64,000 nt of DNA from Falciphora oryzae. Its lineage: Eukaryota > Ascomycota > Sordariomycetes > Magnaporthales > Magnaporthaceae. The notes under the pieces were generated by a model. It had not been told where the DNA came from and did no database searches. It worked only from the letters and a program-made list of their open reading frames with translations. Both the position numbers and the translations under genes were made by a program. This document shows positions 19,388 through 30,939 of this stretch, in pieces. The stretch's first letter is position 1; every line of letters starts with the position of its first letter. The stretch is taken from NCBI GenBank assembly GCA_000733355.1, contig JNVV01000001.1, positions 2,996,219 through 3,060,218 of the forward strand, given 5' to 3'.

Positions 19388-22210
19388 GGCTGCTGCCGGT
19401 ACTGCTCTGCGGGGAAATATGGATATTGGTGGTATTAGAGAGATAGATGGAGCGTTGGAGCCGAGGGTAATGAGAAGAAGCAAACGGCGCGGGCGCGTGA
19501 GTGCCTTTATATCAAGCCCTCCTTTTCCTCCGCCTCAGCCTTTGTGAGAAGACGGTCAAGAGGATGGTGTACTCCCCCACAGCTTATTGTGTAGGGATGC
19601 TGTGGATGGAGAGGGAAAGAAGGTGACGGGAACACAAACAGTGAGAACTATCCCAAGTCTTTTATAGATGAAGGGCAAGGGGACATATTATAGGGGAGTA
19701 TAAATTCTTAGGTCACAAAAGCGTACGCTAGTGCGCCTTCTTTCAACTGGCCGAGAGAGGCAGCCACGGCCAGCAAGGCACCCCCTTGCTAGATGTTGAG
19801 CCGCCACCGCCGCCTGTGTCCATCGACGCTGGCTGAGCCGGCACACGAATTGCAGCGTGCAGTGTGTGGTGTGGGGGAGTGTCACACACAAACCAAGCAA
19901 AGGGCGCCGACATAGGCCCATGCCGAGTTGAGGAAGCACCATGATCCCTCCCGAGCGGAAAAGAGTCATCGCGCGGGGCCGCAAACCCCAGTGAGAAAAC
20001 GGATAACACCCTATGTACACGTTAGGCAGCGTCCTGCAAAGGACATGTTCAGACGATCGGTGGATGGGGGCAGCAAGCAAGCTAGCCAGCTGGGGGGCTG
20101 TGGGTGGTGGGCATGCAGTAACGCACGCCGCGCGTTGTTCCCCTCCGAGTGGCCGAGCCTCGCCACCTCCTGGTTGGAAGGTTGGAGGCCGCGGGGTGGA
20201 CACACGGACTGCTGGTCATGGGCAAGGGTAGTAGGGGACGCAGCTTCATGCTCAGGATTGAGCTGTGCGTGCCGGGCAGGCCGGCTGTACTGCCACATAC
20301 CCACCGCCCGCCCTATCATCGCACACGCGTATACCCCATTCCCCCAGGCTCGCATTGAGTGCCTGGTGAGTTTAGTTGGGCATTTCCAAGGTGACACGAG
20401 GGGTTGGAGGTACCCAAGTGCACCGCTAGCGCTGGACGGATTGGCGCCCTGGATCTAGACTTCGAAGGGCCCGATGCCGATGACTGCTTTGCCGGACAGA
20501 AGTTCAGGAAGTCGAAAGCCCAGGAGGCGGGCAGGCAACTGTCAAGCAGCTCACTGCTGTTTTGGGCATGGCTCGAGACGACATGGGAGCGTTAGGCTGT
20601 GTCCTGGAGTCCGGGTCCAAAGGCTTCTTTGGTGCAGATCAGGGGACCGCCGGTCAGTGGCTGCCAAACGAATCTGCAAATTGGCCCTGGATGCTTCCTT
20701 CCCTCTCGGAAAAAGGGACACGCCCCTTGGCAACAGCAGAATGGACTCAACTCGACAAACGCGGTGAGAAACGCCATGCAGGTCTTGCCTTGTGCTTTTA
20801 GGCATCACTGCAGAGTCACATGCAATGCGAACTGCCTCGGCCGCCTGCCATTGGCTCATTCGTTCCGAACGGACCAGGTGCCTTGTTTTTTTCTCACTCT
20901 CCATCGCAGCTCAGCACTTACGGGCGCGCCAGCGACAAGGAGATGGATGGATGTGTCGGGTGTTTGATCACGGAATCAAACAGGGGAAAATCCCGATGAC
21001 ATTCAGCCCCGAGTGCTTGGGAGGTCCCACAACGACGGGCGTCGCCCGCCAAGACATGTCGGCGCTGAGGCACCCGATTGATTGCTCTCGCAGCCAGCAG
21101 CTTACCCACGGAGGCCAATATACAAAATACCCCCTTCACACCACTAGGTACACGACGCCTGCATACACAGCCTTGGGTTCATTTACCGACTGACGCCATG
21201 ATGGAGGCCCTCGGCATGCCGTATCCGCATACATCTTTCACCCGAGGCAGGCTGCGGGTGGGGAATGAGGGGTTCGCTCTTCGACCGGGCGAAATGTGCA
21301 ATTGGATCGATATGCAAGGGGAAATACGTTATCAGGAGGCTAGGCTATCCATCAGGGATGAAGACATAATCTCGCCCCCAGGTGTCAGTGGTGACGTCGT
21401 TAGTCATGCCGCCTCCCTGCCGCTGGTGACGACGCTCTCTTTGACGGCGGGTTCCCGCGACAGGTCTTGTTTGCCAATTCTGGCAATTTCTGGTGTTCCA
21501 CCTCGGACCCTCAGCAAAGAAACCCTTTCTACACAGCATCTGTTTGCTTTATTCCTCTTCTTACCAACGCACTCCAGCTCGAACGAATCACCACATCAAG
21601 TCGGCGTCATAATGAGCAGTCAGAATAGCCTGATCTGGAAAGGGGCGCAAGTCGGGGGTACCGACGTCAATGACGCACGATGCTCAGCCTCAGCCTTTCT
21701 CATCGTCACGCGGGGTGTGGAGGCAGTCAGCAACCCACATAAGCGCTCTTGAGGAGCACAGCCATCCCATCCCAAGATGCTGGGAAAGCAAGTCTCGATT
21801 CGATGGACCGAAGCCACAACCGTTGGAACCTCGACCCATGAGCAACGAACCCGGTGAAAGTGTCAAAAACGCAATTCCTCGTCCGTGATTCGTCAATTCA
21901 TGTCAGTCCTCTCAGCTGCGGTAGAGGCTGAAGTCTGCTCCAAGAAAAAGGTAAAAGAACACGAAGCTCTAGGTATCTCGCGAATATAGAAAATCGTCAC
22001 AACAAAACCCAAAGATCCCAACCACACGGGGAGGCGGCCTGGTCCCCGTCACCCTAAACGCCCGAGAGTGAGAATAAACAAGACCCAACAGCCAGCCAAC
22101 CGACATATATATACTGCCAAGAAACGCCCGCCAACAGACCAGCCGCACACGACCCGCGCAGATAGACGCCCCCACACACACACACACACAAAACATCAAC
22201 AAAACTTGTG
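19388..22210. other. 2.8-kb stretch without a recognisable gene
   Basis: Holds the promoter of the BCS1-like gene (19,388-19,700) and the 3' side of NDC80 (about 21,950-22,210, with an AC dinucleotide run near 22,170-22,190). Open frames such as 19928-20458 and 21078-21752 have no recognisable protein features. Nothing else is supported. Confidence 0.5.
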
Positions 22211-24639
22211 CTACATGTCGATGTCCTGGGTATCATCCCTCATCTCGTTGCTCCCCAGCTCCGTGTCGACCTCCTCGGTCACGAAGCCCTCGTACTCGGC
22301 TATGCTCTTCTGCACATGCATTTTGAACTTGCACACGTCATTGAGCATGCGCATGATCTCGGTGTGCAGCTCTTCGCGCAGGGCGTTGGCCTTGAGTGTT
22401 AATTGTTCGTACCTGGTTGTGACAAGGTGGTTAGCGACATCTGTTGCAGGCTGACAGTAGAAAAAGAAGGTAGGTAGGGTGGCAAATGGGCGAAGAAGAA
22501 AAAGGAAAAAGAAAAAAACCCACTCGATATTGGTCGTCATCTCGCGCTGCTCCAGCAGCTGCACCGACTCGGATAGGCTGGCCCGCATCTTGGCCAGCTC
22601 CTTCTCCATCTTCTCGATCTGCGCGTCCGACGCCATGCGCTGCGCCGTGGTTACCTCCTTGGTCTTCTCAAACTCCTCCTCGGCCGCCCCGACCCGGTGC
22701 TCGAGCGCCTCCACCTCGTTGCGCTTGTCCTCCATGGCCTCCTTAATGCTGTCGAGGAGGTCGTGGTCCTTCATCATCGTGTCCATCGCCACGCCCCTGC
22801 GCTCCGAGATCTCCTTCTTCATCGACGCCAGCATGTTCTTAACCTGGCCCCGGAGATCGAGGTTGAGCACGTGGGCCGGCTGGTACCCCGTCACGGGGTC
22901 CACCAGCAGGCGCTCGTTCTCCATGTTGCCACCCGTGTACGAGCCCTTGAGCTGTTGCTGCTGCTGCACCGACGACGAGAAGCTGGGCCCCTCGTTGACC
23001 GTCACGTGCAGTTCCAGGTCCCTGCCCTTGGCGTTAGCCGCCGTGGACGGGATGAGGTTGATCTGGTAGGCGGCCGTGTTGTAGCGGTCCACCATGCGCT
23101 CCAGCTCCTCCAGCTTGGCGCTGGCCTCGACCTCCTTCTCGGCCACCTTGCGCTTGACATCCTCGAGCCGCTGTGCCGCCGTCTCGATGGTGCGCTGGAG
23201 CCGCTCCCGCTCGGATGCCATGCGGTCGATATCCTGCATGCTGATCCCCTGGTCGTCGACTGCCTGCTGGAGCGACCGCCGCTCCTCCTCGGCCTCGGCC
23301 AGCTCCACCATGACCTTGTCCAGCTCTTCCTGCAGCACCTGGATGCGGCTGTCGTACTTCTCGGACCGCTGCACGGCGAGCTGGTTGTACTCCTCGAATT
23401 TGATCTTGTCCTCCTCCATGATCTTGAAGTGACTGTCGAGGATGGCAGGGTCCGGAGTTGACTTTTCTAGCTCCTCCACCTCCTTTAGCAGCTTTGCGTG
23501 CTCCGCCTCGAGGATTTGAAGCTCCTGGAAGTGCTTGGCGTTGGCCTGCTCGAACGATCGCGCCATGGTCTCGATATGGGGTGCCAACATCTTGTCGGCC
23601 TCCTCCTCTGAGACGCTGTCGTCCATTCCCAACCACTCGGCGTATGCAGCCGTCAAAAAGTCGAACGTGATGTGGTCGCCGACCGTGTCGACGCCGGCCT
23701 CGAGGCAGGCGTCGGCGTAGCGGTTGAGCGCGAAGCCCTCGATCATTTGCGCCAGCTGCATCATCCAGTGTAGCACGCCCAGGAATGTGTACCAGTTCTG
23801 ACCGCCAACAGCCGCGATCTGGCTTTTTGTGATGCCCTTCTCGTAGGGATACCGCAGCTGCTTGAGTAGCGGGGGAACCTCCTGGTCGATATTTTTCATG
23901 AAGCGGTAGCTGGGGTCGATGCGGTTGTAAAGCCACTGAAATATGTAGTTGAAGTCCTTCTGTGTTGGTGATTTGATGACGTTCTGCGACAGGTTGTGGT
24001 TCATATCGAGCTCGAAGTTATTCTGGGTCAGGTAGTCAAGCAACTCCTGACCAATGCGGTTCTGGTACGACCTGTCCTTGAGCGGGCGCGGGTCCTTGGG
24101 GACGCCAGCCGGCTGCGGCGCCTGCTGGAAGAAGCTCTGGTGGCCGCCTGTGGTCGGGGCGGCGGCTCGCGGCGGCTGGTAGACACTGCTCCTACGGTCC
24201 CTATCCACGGATGCCCTGCCGGCGGCCCCTCCTGGGGTGAATGCCCCCCTAAACGTGCTGGTGCTGTTTTGGACCGAGGGCCTCTTGACCGACGACATGC
24301 CGAGGTCTCCCAGGTTGTTGCCGGACGACGACGAGCGCGAGAAGACGGGCTGGCTCGGCCTCGACATGGCCAGGGACTGTCGGGACCCGGACAAGGACCG
24401 GACATGGCTGTTGGAGAAGGGCACGCCCCCTCCCGCTACCGAGTTCCGCTTCATCGCCGAGTGGGGTTGGGGAATCGCTGAGTTGAGGTTGAGACTGCCT
24501 AGGGTCTGGGATTTGAGCGTTAGCACGAGGAGCATATTGAGGGACTCCGGAGCGGTGAGGGCGGCAGGGAGCCATGCTATGGCGGGTGGCATACCTCTCG
24601 AGGCCTGCGGACGCTGAATAGGCCCGTGTCTTGCGACAT
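22211..24639 (-). CDS. ndc80: Kinetochore protein NDC80 (HEC1)
   Basis: Microtubule-binding subunit of the outer-kinetochore Ndc80 complex. Exons in transcript order: 24639-24595, 24505-22524, 22412-22211, giving 742 aa. The 15-residue first exon ([15 protein letters not shown]) is followed by a basic, serine-rich tail expected to be a phosphorylation target. The calponin-homology domain starts around [22 protein letters not shown] and includes [16 protein letters not shown] and [23 protein letters not shown]. From about residue 290 onward the protein is almost entirely coiled coil. The last intron (22413-22523, 111 nt) is in frame and stop-free, so unspliced RNA would still translate. The C-terminal exon gives the [16 protein letters not shown] segment. 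Divergent from PEX14, starts 614 bp apart. Confidence 0.95.
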
Positions 24640-25253
24640 GATGGCCCCGGATCGGATTCCGGAACGGCGGGGGCTGCGCTGCGTGTATCAGAAGGTGGGC
24701 ACAAGTCAGGGTGTAGCAATATTGATATTGTATCTGAATATTTAGCAAAGGAAATGCGCCTGTTATGCGACAATAAGCGCCCCAGGGACACGATATTTGC
24801 AATGGTAAGGAAGTCGCCGCAAGCAATACAAGGTGTAGCTTGTCGTCAAGGAGGCAGAAAGCCGGATGCGCGCGCCCGCCTTTGGGTAGCGGCGGGATGG
24901 CCGTGTTTACTTGGAGCCAGGGGCTGTTGCTCTGTCGGAAGTGGTGTGTAAACAATCAAAAAAATGCGAAAGGCCGCTGGTTGGCTGCAGCTACTCCACC
25001 CAGAGATCCCCACTCTCCGCGTTCCCTCAAGACACTCACGTGCCGATGTGCCAGCATCCTCGGCCGAACCCCGATTTTATTGGCGGGATGCGACAATGAA
25101 TGGCTGGGGAGGCGACCCGGGTCTTTGAGCCGCGGCCCTGGACACACCGTCGTTGGTCTTTGCTTCCATCTGCAAGCCCAACTGGACCAGCAACCAACCT
25201 TCTGAACCGACAAAGCATGCAGTAGATCGAGCGCGTCTCCATCCTGCGTCGCC
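24640..25253. promoter_or_regulatory. Divergent promoter between NDC80 and PEX14
   Basis: A 614-bp intergenic interval between the two start codons. No TATA box or specific operator is evident. Open frames running through it are extensions of NDC80 shadow frames. Confidence 0.55.
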
Positions 25254-26641
25254 ATGGCTATCAGAGAAGATATCGTGGCTTCGGCCGTAAGTTGATCCCT
25301 GTTGTTTTTATCGCTTTACTGTTCTTGATGTCGCTCTCTGGAGCTTGGATGCATTTCGAGATGCAACGCTAATGCCGACACGCTTGATGGAACACAGGTC
25401 GATTGTGAGCTCCTCCACCACAAAGCCGACAAACATGACGACACCATCTGGATGTCGCATCGCGTTCAGAGATACTAACATAGCCCTTGTGCTGCCGTCC
25501 AGTTCTTCGAGATCCCAGCGTCGCCTCTTCCTCGATCGAAAGCCGCATCGCGTTTCTCCAGACCAAGAATCTTACCCAGGAAGAGGTTCACGCCGCCCTG
25601 GCCCGTGTCGGTGTCGAGCCACCGGCGGCCTCCCCGGTTGCCTCGCAGCATGTAGCGACGCGTGCGCCGGTGCCGGCTCCCCAGCCCTACTACGGACAAC
25701 AGCCCCAGCAGTACCCGCCATATGCCTGGCAGCAGCCTCCGCCCGATGCCCCTAGGAGGGACTGGAGGGATTGGTTCATCATGGCGACCGTCGTGAGCGG
25801 CGTCGGCTATGGCGTGTACTCGCTGACCAAGGTAAGCTAACAAGGCATGGTCCACATGGGACATCGGGCGTCTTGCATAGCCTTCTTTCACCTTTCTATA
25901 TCTAACATCTTCCTTCTCAACCAAAAGCGGTACATCTACCCCCTGGTCGCTCCTCCGACGCCAGACCGGCTCGAGGCGGACAAGAAGGCGATCGACGAGC
26001 AGTTCGACCGGGCCTTCTCGCTCGTGGAGCAGCTGGCCAAGGACACGGACGCGCTCAAGGCCGCAGAGCAGCAGCGCACGGAGCGGCTCGACACGGCGCT
26101 CACGGAACTGGAGACGGTCATCACGGATCTCAAGTCTGCCAACCGGCGGCGTGAGGACGATGCTCAGCGTATCCGGGACGAGGTCCAGGATCTGAAGGCG
26201 TCGATCCCCAAGGCCATGGATGCCCAGAAAGAGCTCGCAAACGAGAGGCTCAAGGAGGTCAACGTCGAGGTGAACAGCCTCAAGACACTTCTCTCGCAAA
26301 GGCTGAGCTCGGCCGCCGTGCCCAACGTCTCAACCCCGCCCATGGGGATGAGCTACATCCGGCCCTCGGTTACACCTGCTGCTGCACAGCTGTCGCCTTC
26401 GCCATCGCAGGTCGTGGCAGCAAGTGCTAGCAGCAACAACGGCGTGAGCGCGCCGGCCAACGGCGACGGCCCTGAGGCTGCCCAGGAGGGACCCACTTTC
26501 CGTTCCGCGTTTGGCATCGGAAGCGGAAGCGGAGGCGCTCGGGCTAGCATCCCGGCCTGGCAGAGGGCCATGGAGGCGAAGTCGACCCCTCCTCCCAACG
26601 GGACGGTGGCAGAGGTGGTCAACGGAACCAGCGCGCAGTAA
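25254..26641 (+). CDS. pex14: Peroxisomal docking protein PEX14
   Basis: Membrane component of the peroxisomal import docking complex; binds PEX5 and PEX13. Exons 25254-25286, 25398-25404, 25503-25831 and 25928-26641 give 360 aa. The conserved N-terminal receptor-binding domain reads SVASSSIESRIAFLQTKNLT. Correct frame into it requires a 7-nt micro-exon (25398-25404) coding Val, Asp and the first base of Phe; without it the conserved domain is out of frame. Intron 2 has a textbook branch site (ACTAAC near 25474). A single hydrophobic segment (FIMATVVSGVGYGVYSL) lies near residue 110, followed by YIYPLVAPPT and a long coiled coil (about 140-225). The tail is low-complexity, ending NGTSAQ. Confidence 0.93.
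25398..25404 (+). other. 7-nt micro-exon of PEX14
   Basis: Bases 25398-25404 lie between CACAG and GTGAGC. Including them restores the frame between MAIREDIVASA and FLRDPSVA, giving A-V-D-F-L-R-D-P, which matches the conserved PEX14 N-terminal pattern. Confidence 0.8.
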
Positions 26642-28839
26642 TGTATAGGTATCTTTGTCGCGAGATGAAGACCCAATACTAGCAGGTCAACATATCATCC
26701 ACCGAGCACTCTGCTGGCGACGTCGTGGCCACCCGCAAGGGTGAAAAAAAAAAAAAAAAAGACGACCACAGGTTGGATATGTTTCAGGGCTGGACCATCA
26801 GCCCAGCCGTACCTGCGGAATTCTCTCCGTCTAGCTTGGGCCTTCACCCCAACATGAAGCCAGCCCATTTCTTCCACCGTTGCAGACCGGTTGGGTAATC
26901 ATGTATATTTATCATATTTATCACGCTTTCAAGGTTTAAATCATAATGGCGAAGCATTTAGCATCCTTTGCCTTGTTATCGTTGCTGGACGAATGTGTCC
27001 CGCTTAGACACGCACAACTCAAATGATCCCAAAGTCTCCAGTATTGCCTTTGGGGCGCGAGGGTCGAGATCGACCAACCAGCAGAGTTGCCTGCTCGCGA
27101 GACGGCCACCACGCATGCGGCGGCGAAAGGTCAAGCAACCACGTATCAACAATGCTAACCTTGCATGGCCCTGTAGACGGAAGAAGTGAAGCGAAAGGTA
27201 CTCCTCCTGAGGCTACCGCCTGCGTAGTCGTGCTACGGCAAGTAGGTGCCTAGCCGCAACAGGTGGTGCATGCGAAATGCAGCCCGCAGTCCACAGAATA
27301 GATTGGGGTGGTTGCGCCCTAGCGGGCCGGCGAGGGCGGGAAATCTGGCGGCCGTGCGCCCATCGGCGTTGTCGGACGCAACCTTTCCCTTTTCTGTGTT
27401 TTGTCGCGATCTCTCAATCGTGATGTTTGTCCCACCTGGCACCATGGCAGGGGCCCCGGATCCACACTTGCCGGGGGAAGCGGAACATTGAAGCGGCATC
27501 AAATGGAACTCAGCTGGAGCAGCAGTGGAGGAAGGGCTGGAGAAGGGATCTCAACTGCCTGGGACAACCCTGACTTCCCCCGCCCCAAACCTGCCATCTC
27601 GTCCCCGTACCCATGTTTTGTAGGCGGCGGGTATAACACCGATAATGTTTCGAGCCGTGGGCCTCTTTTTCTTTTGTTTTCGATCCCAACTTTGCAGCCT
27701 TCTTTTTCCCGTCCCCGTTTTCCTCCCATCTTTTTTTTTTTTTTATCAGTCCCGCCTGCCGGCCTTTGGTCTGTGGGCCTTTCAAGCACATGGGCGGACA
27801 TGTTCTTCGTAGTTTGTCGGAGCCTGATGCGTTGGCGTCAACTCGCATCACATACCGTAGACAGTAGCCCACAGTTCCACACAACTAGCGTGCATATCCC
27901 TATCGTCTGCTGGTGTAGCGATCCTGTCAAGTGCCCAGGCAAGCTAGCCTCGGTATGGCAAGTGGCGGACCAATACCAAGAGGGAAAATCACAGGGCACG
28001 CGGGAGGTGGCACCAGAAGGAAAAATAAACCTCGGCAAGCCGTTGGTTATTTCCCACTCGCAGCTTGATCCTCCCATTGCGATAGCGTCAGCCCCTGTCA
28101 TTCGTCGTATCCTTCGCAAAGGCTCTCTCTTCTCAGCCGCGAGAAAAAAGAAAAGAGGGAAGAAAGAAGCGGGTGCGCAGGACTGTGTTAGACAACGAGA
28201 GGCCGCCACCACCGGTTCATGACTGACTTGGGCCGCCTCCACAGACGCACGCACACACCTTTCGACCTGGGTGTCCGTTCTATGTAACCGTTTTTCTCGC
28301 TTTACCCCCCTCCCTGCCTGTAGCCGGACCTTCCGGCTCGCCCACCCGCCCAGCCATGTGCTCCGTATCATGTCCCTTGTGCACCCCTACCCGCTCTCTT
28401 TCTCCTTTGACATGGACCGGGTCTTCCCCCATGAACACTTCAGATCCGCAAAGCTCCTAGCCGGGCGTGAGCGGAGGAAGAGCAGGCTGACCGGGCCGGC
28501 TGCTCCGATGGGGAGCCGCTCGCTAGCCTTCTCCAGGAAAGGCTACCTGGGGAACCACCGCAATCGCTTCGGTAGATTCACTTGACCCTTTACATGCATC
28601 CCCAAGAGAGAGGGATGGGTGGGCCTGTTTGGGCTGCTGACCCCTTGGGCTGTATGTATTATACCAACCACGGGGCCGTCGCCTACTCGCTTTGCTTGCT
28701 CGAGATTCTCGTAACTTTGTTAGTTTACTTCACCAACCCCCGTGTTCGTCGTATCCTCTGATGAATCTCCCCGTACATCAACGGAAATAGCAGCAAACCA
28801 CACCGCGAGCCCGACGACTCCGTTGTTACTCTCCCAAGG
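26642..28839. other. 2.2-kb intergenic, no gene seen
   Basis: Contains poly-A and poly-T runs (near 26,743-26,760 and 27,731-27,744) and pyrimidine-rich sequence before the hydrolase start. The longest open frame (27401-28222) lacks any protein-like pattern. Confidence 0.5.
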
Positions 28840-30507
28840 ATGCCCTCAGAGCAGCAGCTCAGACTGTTCCTCAACGTCCTCTCCCAGGTCCCGTCGCTGG
28901 CCCGGGTGGCCTTCCTGCACATACTGCGCTTGTCACAACAGTCCAAGTACCTGGACCTCCGGACCGAGCTCGCTGTCGCCGCGCTCCGGTCCTTCATCAA
29001 CAGCCCCCGGCCCCTGAGCATCACGGCCACGCAGGCGCTGCTGGGCCGCGACCCGGGCGTCAAGGGGCGGATATGGGTCAGCCGGTACGCCAACCCCGTG
29101 CCGCCCGACGCGGTGAGCGTTCGGGACGCGCTGCTCGCGGCCATCGACGGGCTGGCCGCGGACATGCATAGCAAAAACGAGACCGGATCCTCCTCCTCCT
29201 CGACGAAGCACCAGGCACCACCCTCGTCATCATCGTTGTTCCGGGCCCCCGAGGTCATGTCGGTTGAGGCCGAGTGGACGGGCTACCGGGCATCGGCGAC
29301 GCCGCAGTCGCAGCTGCCGCGTGGCTCGGAGCGGGAGCGGTACGACGAGATGATGAAGGAGTGCGGCGGCGGCGGCGGCGGTGCTTTCAAGAACCCCACC
29401 ATAATGTACATGCACGGCGGCGCTTATTGGCTTATGGACCCGGCCACGCACCGGCCCGTAACCAAGAAGCTGGCGAAGCTGACGGGAGGCCGCTGCTACT
29501 CGGTGCGGTACCGCCTCGCGCCGCAGAACCCATTCCCCGCCGCGATCCTTGACGGCTTGGTGGCTTACCTTACGCTGCTTTACCCGCCGCCCGATGCATT
29601 TCATGAGGCTGTAAACCCTGGGGATATTGTGTTTTGTGGTGATAGGTATGTCTAGGCCGGGTATCTCGTCTCCATCGTCGTCTTTTGGCATTTAACCCTA
29701 CACCATGACAAGGGGCACACTTACTAACAACCCCCTTTTTATTTCAGCGCCGGTGGAAACCTGTGCCTCGCCTTGATACAGACAATACTGGAACTTGGCA
29801 GGCAGAAACGCAAAGTCTCGTGGTTCGGCGGGGAGCGCGACCTGCCCCTCCCCGCCGGCGTGGCGGTCTCCTCGCCGTGGCTGGACATAACCCTCAGCTC
29901 GCCCTCGTGGCGCACCAACTCCAAGTGGGACTACCTCCCCACGCGCCGGGACCACATGGACGCGCCGAACCGGCCGCCCTGCGCCGCCTGGCCGGCCGCC
30001 CGGCCCCGCAGGAGCGTCTACGTCGACGACGGCCTGGTCCTGCACCCACTGGCGACGCTGCTGACGGCGCGCGACTGGGCCGGCGCGCCGCCGACGTACA
30101 TCTGCACGGGCTGGGAGCTGCTGGCGGACGAGGACAAGGCCATGGCGGGCAAGCTGGCCGACGCGGGCGTCAGGGTCGTGTTTGAGGAGTACGAGGCCAT
30201 GCCGCACTGCTTCGCGCTCCTCTTCCACAGCTTGGCGGCCTCGGCAAGGTGCTTTGACGCCTGGGCTGGGTTCGTCAAGGAGGTTGTGGCAGGGTCGTCC
30301 GGCTCGAGGCGGCCGTCGAGCTTCACGACCATAAAGGCCAGGACGCTCAAAGAGGTGCCGCTGGCGCCAGAAGAGTTGAGGCCGTGCTCGGAGGAGAAGA
30401 TGAGGGAGGAGCTGCAGAGGAGGTATAGGTACTTGATGACGGGAGGTGGCACGACTGCTGCTCCTGCTGCTGCGACGTTGCCGGTCGGGGCTTCTGCCAA
30501 GTTGTGA
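28840..30507 (+). CDS. Alpha/beta hydrolase, steryl acetyl hydrolase-like
   Basis: Hormone-sensitive-lipase-type esterase (abhydrolase_3 family). Exons 28840-29645 and 29748-30507 give 521 aa. The oxyanion motif is HGGAYW (about residue 190). The catalytic serine lies in GDSAGGN, whose Ser codon is split by the intron (29646-29747, branch site ACTAAC). The downstream histidine is probably that in EAMPHCFAL, with an aspartate upstream. The N-terminal ~90 residues look like the cap region of fungal steryl acetyl hydrolase (SAY1-like) proteins. No signal peptide is obvious. The adjacent same-strand gene is a DHCR24-like sterol reductase, which strengthens a sterol-related guess, but the substrate is inferred. 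Confidence 0.85.
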
Positions 30508-30939
30508 GGGTTTAGGGGTACAAGCGGGGGGATATATTGTCTAACGTAATTAGGTCCTGCGCTAGCCGATGTTGGTTGGCAAGGTTATCGTGTCGATGCT
30601 GTATCTGGTGTTTTGTTTATTTCGGCATATGATTTAGGTGCTTTGTGCTGAAGAAAGTAATGTGAAATGAAAGCTCGATTCGCCGGCGCTAGGCCTACTT
30701 CCAACCCGCTCAAATACATTTTTAATGAAACGCTTTATATTCGTCAAAAGCTGCCATTTCATTGGCCTCTTCAAGCGAACATGCATTGAGTGAAGCTGAG
30801 TGAACGAAACAGGGAATTTGTCAATGTGACGGGAGAAGCAGAAATCGAGATAAAACGGCGTCCGGCCCACGCTAGAACCCACGCCCGACCCCGGTCTCCA
30901 CATAGAAAAACTCAGCACGACTCAACGGCCTCGCGTGAA
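30508..30939. other. Spacer between hydrolase and DHCR24-like gene
   Basis: 432 bp between two same-strand genes. AT-richer than its flanks (30,540-30,760); likely holds the terminator of the first gene and promoter of the second. Confidence 0.5.

Noticed and set aside
21078..21752. 224-codon plus-strand open frame
   Set aside because: No recognisable motif, no splice partners, composition like flanking intergenic DNA.
27401..28222. 273-codon plus-strand open frame
   Set aside because: Crosses poly-T and promoter-like sequence, with no domain and no coding texture.
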